This document shows, one piece after another, positions 60,416-64,000 of a stretch of DNA of 64,000 bases. The notes under the pieces are model-generated. The model was given only the letters and a program-made list of their open reading frames with translations, was not told where the DNA came from and searched no databases. A program made the translations under genes and the position numbers. The DNA comes from Bacteroidota bacterium (GTDB lineage Bacteria > Bacteroidota > Bacteroidia > Flavobacteriales > Flavobacteriaceae), in NCBI GenBank assembly GCA_023446155.1, contig JAEXIT010000011.1, positions 1 through 64,000 of the forward strand, in the 5' to 3' direction. How positions within the stretch are numbered: the first letter of the stretch is position 1; every line of letters begins with the position of its first letter.

Positions 60416-61264
60416 ATGAAATTGAATGGATTAAAAGAGACCTGGGACGAGATACCGCAACAGGGATTGTTACCGGAGGATACCAAACGCCGAATGTGGA
60501 GACGTATCCGAAAGGCGACTTTCAAACAGCCGGTAAAATGGTCCCGTTGGGCTGCTGCTGCTTGTGCCGCTTTGTTACTTTCGGTGGTCACCTATGAATT
60601 ACTTTTTACAGAAAACCTATTTCCCGAAAAAACGGTTATCACACAAACATTTCCAAATGATGTTCGCCTACTACGACTACCGGACGGCACCCGCGTTTGG
60701 ATCAATGAGAATTCGAAACTGGAATATCCGGAAGTTTTTAACGGCAAACAACGAAGCGTGACGCTTGTCGGCGAAGCTTTTTTCGAAGTAAAACGGGATC
60801 CTTCCAAACCGTTTGTCATTCATTCCGGACGTATCGAAACCACAGTATTGGGGACGTCTTTTAACGTAAAAGCCTATAAAGGAAAAGCACCTGTGGTAGC
60901 GGTTCGCACCGGAAAGGTAAAAGTAGCCAACAATACGACAACGGTCTTTTTGGAAAGAGGCTATGCCGCCGTATTTATGCCTACCAGTGAACGCCTTAAA
61001 AAACAAAAGATCACCCTGTTGGAACCGGAATGGAAGAAAACCCTGTTGGATATCAACGGACTTACGCTCGAGCAGGTATTCCAGTTGTTGGAACCGGTTA
61101 AAGGGCTAACGATTACTTATGCCCGAGAGGATTTGAAAAAACTCACGATGCGCGGAACGTTACACACCCGCCAGCAAATTCCGGAAATGTTTGAGACCTT
61201 GTCTTTTGCTTTGGGGATTACCATTACCAAAACCGGAAATCAGGCCTATACGATTAGTGATTAA
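60416..61264 (+). CDS. FecR-family anti-sigma factor
   Basis: The ATG at 60416 (MKLNGLKETWDEIPQQG) gives 282 residues. A GTG nine codons upstream lies in a palindrome and is less likely. A cytosolic N-terminal part is followed by one transmembrane segment (about 44-62) and the periplasmic FecR domain (LPDGTRVWINENSKLEYP, GEAFFEVKRDP, TSFNVKAY) with a C-terminal DUF4974 part. The perfect 12-base palindrome TGTTGCGCAACA (60390-60401) sits 14 bases upstream of the start. The other 150 bases before it hold nothing I recognise. Confidence 0.92.
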   Translation: MKLNGLKETWDEIPQQGLLPEDTKRRMWRRIRKATFKQPVKWSRWAAAACAALLLSVVTYELLFTENLFPEKTVITQTFPNDVRLLRLPDGTRVWINENSKLEYPEVFNGKQRSVTLVGEAFFEVKRDPSKPFVIHSGRIETTVLGTSFNVKAYKGKAPVVAVRTGKVKVANNTTTVFLERGYAAVFMPTSERLKKQKITLLEPEWKKTLLDINGLTLEQVFQLLEPVKGLTITYAREDLKKLTMRGTLHTRQQIPEMFETLSFALGITITKTGNQAYTISD

Positions 61265-61313
61265 ATAACAAATAAATTCTTAACGCTTAATACAAACAAC
61301 ACTTTTACAAATC

Positions 61314-64000
61314 ATGAACAACACTATTTTCAAGCGACTTCCGGCTTTGTTCCGGTTAACGCTTTTCGGATACTTTTTGGGAATGGCCAATCTGTTGGCA
61401 CAAACCGGAACCGTATCGGTCGATTATAAAAATGCTTCCCCGAAAGAAATCATCGAAAATCTGGAATCCCGAACACCGTATCGGTTTATTTATCAGAATA
61501 ATACGGAGTTGAGTGCCCCACGGGTAAACCTGAAAAGGGAAAACATAGCGATTGATGTTTTACTGGGCGAATTACAGCAGTTAACCACTCTGAATTTTAG
61601 ACGAAACGGAAATAATATTGCCGTACACAACAGGGATGCGGCTAAAAAAAAAAGACAAGGGATAACCGGAAGAGTCGTTGATACTTATGGTGCGCCACTA
61701 TACGATGCGATGGTGATTGCTCAACCCGGAGCAAAGCTCACCTTTACCGATAATAATGGTGATTTTGTACTGGATCTGGAACCCGGAAATTATGCCGTGG
61801 AACTATCGGCTCAGGAGTTTACGACGCAGCTTATCGAAAATGTTCCGGTTCAGGAGGGACAGACAACTCCGTTAAACGTAGCGTTGAAGTCGGGCGCTCA
61901 TAAAAATATCGCGTTGAATGAGGTGGTGATTAGCGTACAACAATACAAATCGGCCGCATCGACTGAAGGTTTGTTACGCCAACAACGAAAAGCAGCGCAG
62001 TTTTCCGATGGAATTTCATCCGAACAAATTGCCCGTACACCGGATAACGATGTCGGAAGTACCCTAAAACGAATCACCGGAATTACGACCGTCGACGATA
62101 AATATGTGGTGGTACGTTCGATGGGCGAACGCTGGAATCAGGCGGTAATGGACGGTGTAAATTTACCAAGTACCGATGCCCAGCAACAAAACTTTGCTTT
62201 TGATATTATTCCGACGGCTATGGTCGAAAGTGTGGTTGTGAGTAAAACCGCAACGCCCGATATGAATGCGAATTTCGCCGGAGGTTATGTGGAAGTGAAA
62301 ACAAAAGATATCCCAAGGGAAGATTTTACCAGTATTACCATTGGGAATTCGTACAACAGCCGTAGCACGTTTAAAGAGCAACTTACCAAACAACGCGGGC
62401 GTTTTGATTATTTGGGTTTTGACGACGGAACGCGAAGCTATCCATCGCAGGTACACATTCCGACACCAACGGCGCAAGCCGGATCGGAAGCCTTTTTCCA
62501 ACAATCCCGACAGTTTACACAGGATAATTTTTCGACCTATAAAAATGTGGCCGATCCGGGAATGTCGTTACAATTTGCCTTGGGTCGTGCTTTTGAAATG
62601 AAAGACAATAACCGTTGGGGATTTGTCGGTTCGATTATGTTCCGGAATACACAGACGACACTAGATATTGATCATACGGAAAGAGGAACCTATATGCACA
62701 ATTCCTATTTTACACCCGAAACGGATCGCGGCTATTCCACATTACAGAAATATGGATTTAAAAATTCCGGTGCATCCTATAATTTCAATTCGACTTTGGG
62801 CGGGATGTTAAATGCCGGAATTCAGTTAAAAAACAACCGGATTACCATGCGGAATACGTTGTTGCATATTTACGATAACCAGCTGACACAGATAACCGGT
62901 TGGAATTATTACGGAAGTAGTGTGGACGATATTCTAAATGGAACCGATCTGGCGGAAACGGAAGAAACCAACTATCCGGTTTTCCAGACCTTTTTGCAAA
63001 ATAAAATCGAAGGAAACCATCGTTTTAATGACTTTGAAGTCAACTGGTTTGGAGCGTATAGCCGTGTTGATAAAGATACGCGTGATGCGACTTTCCTGAC
63101 CAAGTTCCGCAAACGCGTAGGCGATGATATCCTGTTGTATCATCAGGTTTATAACCCGGGTGCGAATATTGCCCGAGCCAATTTTAGCAATAGTGAAGAC
63201 GATTATAACGTTGGCGTAAATATGAACCGTTCGTTTTCGATCGGATCGGTTAAAAATGATATTAAAGCCGGTTATTTCGGAACCTATAAACGCGCCACCA
63301 ACTTTCAGGAACGTTCGCTTTTAAAAGTGGTCGGGCAAGGATCGGATCGCGCGGATGTCTATTATCCGTTATCGGAACTTTTGGATGGATCGCACTATTA
63401 TTACGGCGGTTTTGGATGGGAAAAACTAAACTATTACGGCAGTGTTTACGAAGGTGAAGTGATCACTCATGCGCCTTTCCTGATGTTGGATCATAAATTC
63501 GGATCGTGGGTACGTGTGGTTTGGGGAATGCGTGCCGAAAGTTATGTGTATAAAGAAATCTCGAGTCAGTCGGACAATGCAGCGCAGTTTGAAGGGGCTC
63601 AAAAAGACGATAAAGTATGGCAATACCTGCCATCGGTTAATATAACGGTAAGCCCGAATAGCCAAACAAATATCCGTTTGGGATATTCCAAAACGGTCAT
63701 GCGTCCACAGTTTTCAGAGCGTTTAAAGATCCCGTATTTCGATCCGGTTCGCGGGGCTAAAGTACTCAACTGGACGGATGGAATTGTATCGTCCGTATCC
63801 GAAAATTATGATTTAAAATACGAGTGGTTCCCGTCGTTCGGACAGATTATGTCGGTGGGATTGTACCATAAAAATATTCAGGATCCTATCGAAGCGGTAA
63901 CGGTAATTGGTGGTGATGGCGGTTCGAGAAGTATTTACAATATGAACTCTCATAGTGCCAAACTTTGGGGAATGGAAGCCGAAATTCTTAAAAACCTGTC
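61314..64000 (+). CDS. TonB-dependent outer-membrane receptor with STN domain, 5' part
   Basis: The frame stays open from the ATG at 61314 to the window edge, about 895 codons. Order: signal peptide (to about LLAQ), STN signalling domain (about 32-100), carboxypeptidase-regulatory-like domain (ITGRVVDTYGAPLYDAMVI), plug (ARTPDNDVGSTLKRITGI to about 330), then the barrel. The STN domain contacts the FecR protein encoded 50 bases upstream, so substrate binding can switch on the FecI factor. The substrate is unknown; no SusD is visible before the edge. Confidence 0.93.
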   Translation, partial: MNNTIFKRLPALFRLTLFGYFLGMANLLAQTGTVSVDYKNASPKEIIENLESRTPYRFIYQNNTELSAPRVNLKRENIAIDVLLGELQQLTTLNFRRNGNNIAVHNRDAAKKKRQGITGRVVDTYGAPLYDAMVIAQPGAKLTFTDNNGDFVLDLEPGNYAVELSAQEFTTQLIENVPVQEGQTTPLNVALKSGAHKNIALNEVVISVQQYKSAASTEGLLRQQRKAAQFSDGISSEQIARTPDNDVGSTLKRITGITTVDDKYVVVRSMGERWNQAVMDGVNLPSTDAQQQNFAFDIIPTAMVESVVVSKTATPDMNANFAGGYVEVKTKDIPREDFTSITIGNSYNSRSTFKEQLTKQRGRFDYLGFDDGTRSYPSQVHIPTPTAQAGSEAFFQQSRQFTQDNFSTYKNVADPGMSLQFALGRAFEMKDNNRWGFVGSIMFRNTQTTLDIDHTERGTYMHNSYFTPETDRGYSTLQKYGFKNSGASYNFNSTLGGMLNAGIQLKNNRITMRNTLLHIYDNQLTQITGWNYYGSSVDDILNGTDLAETEETNYPVFQTFLQNKIEGNHRFNDFEVNWFGAYSRVDKDTRDATFLTKFRKRVGDDILLYHQVYNPGANIARANFSNSEDDYNVGVNMNRSFSIGSVKNDIKAGYFGTYKRATNFQERSLLKVVGQGSDRADVYYPLSELLDGSHYYYGGFGWEKLNYYGSVYEGEVITHAPFLMLDHKFGSWVRVVWGMRAESYVYKEISSQSDNAAQFEGAQKDDKVWQYLPSVNITVSPNSQTNIRLGYSKTVMRPQFSERLKIPYFDPVRGAKVLNWTDGIVSSVSENYDLKYEWFPSFGQIMSVGLYHKNIQDPIEAVTVIGGDGGSRSIYNMNSHSAKLWGMEAEILKNL

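Overview
The window looks like chromosomal DNA of a Flavobacteriaceae member, most likely Flavobacterium or a close relative. Supporting signs are promoters of the Bacteroidetes type (TAnnTTTG at -7), scarce Shine-Dalgarno sequences, four secreted proteins with type IX secretion (T9SS) C-terminal sorting domains, SusC-like TonB receptor architecture, and many family-specific genes (DUF3810, DUF4197, DUF2911, DUF983). No phage, insertion sequence, CRISPR array or tRNA was seen. The left edge is the 3' end of a 5S rRNA gene; the right edge cuts a TonB-dependent receptor. Layout: 0.4-5.6 kb is an asparagine/aspartate catabolic operon (aspartase, secreted asparaginase, Dcu-type C4-dicarboxylate carrier, porin) behind a promoter with a long dyad. 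5.6-19.9 kb is mostly housekeeping: MiaE, a glycosyltransferase, a CoA-type Nudix hydrolase, an acyltransferase, an ECF sigma factor with its membrane partner, NDH-2, PepD, release factor 1, OMP decarboxylase, a lipase and a metal-receptor-like protein. 20-32.9 kb is the most interesting region. A tight leftward operon (T9SS GEVED protein, thioredoxin, ApbE, DUF4266 lipoprotein, DUF3570 barrel, Asp-rich lipoprotein) lies beside an HTTM membrane protein and a rightward porin, imelysin and di-heme DUF1111 cluster. The promoter of the flavin operon and the divergent HTTM/porin promoter region carry nearly the same 23-bp dyad (20 of 23 positions match), placed where a repressor would act and resembling a Fur box. 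I read the whole block as one probably iron-responsive module for surface flavin chemistry and metal uptake; this is inference. 33-50 kb holds catalase, the fused mutase IcmF, two T9SS endonuclease I paralogs, an RNA m5C methyltransferase, an AraC regulator, a second ECF sigma operon, a HAD phosphatase and a photolyase. 50-59 kb holds a di-heme cytochrome with a membrane partner behind a TetR-style palindrome, an ECF42-like sigma factor with its YCII partner, a TetR regulator, and a DUF2798-RibB-Crp/Fnr-SIP operon. That operon carries two Crp/Fnr-type operators at exactly the same distance from their -7 boxes, which suggests autoregulation. 59-64 kb holds the remnant of a GNAT acetyltransferase and a FecI-FecR-TonB receptor signalling unit. 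A short palindromic repeat family (core AAACCTG-A/T-CAGGTTT) appears at three intergenic sites; in one it forms a short array and supplies the stop codon of the gene before it.
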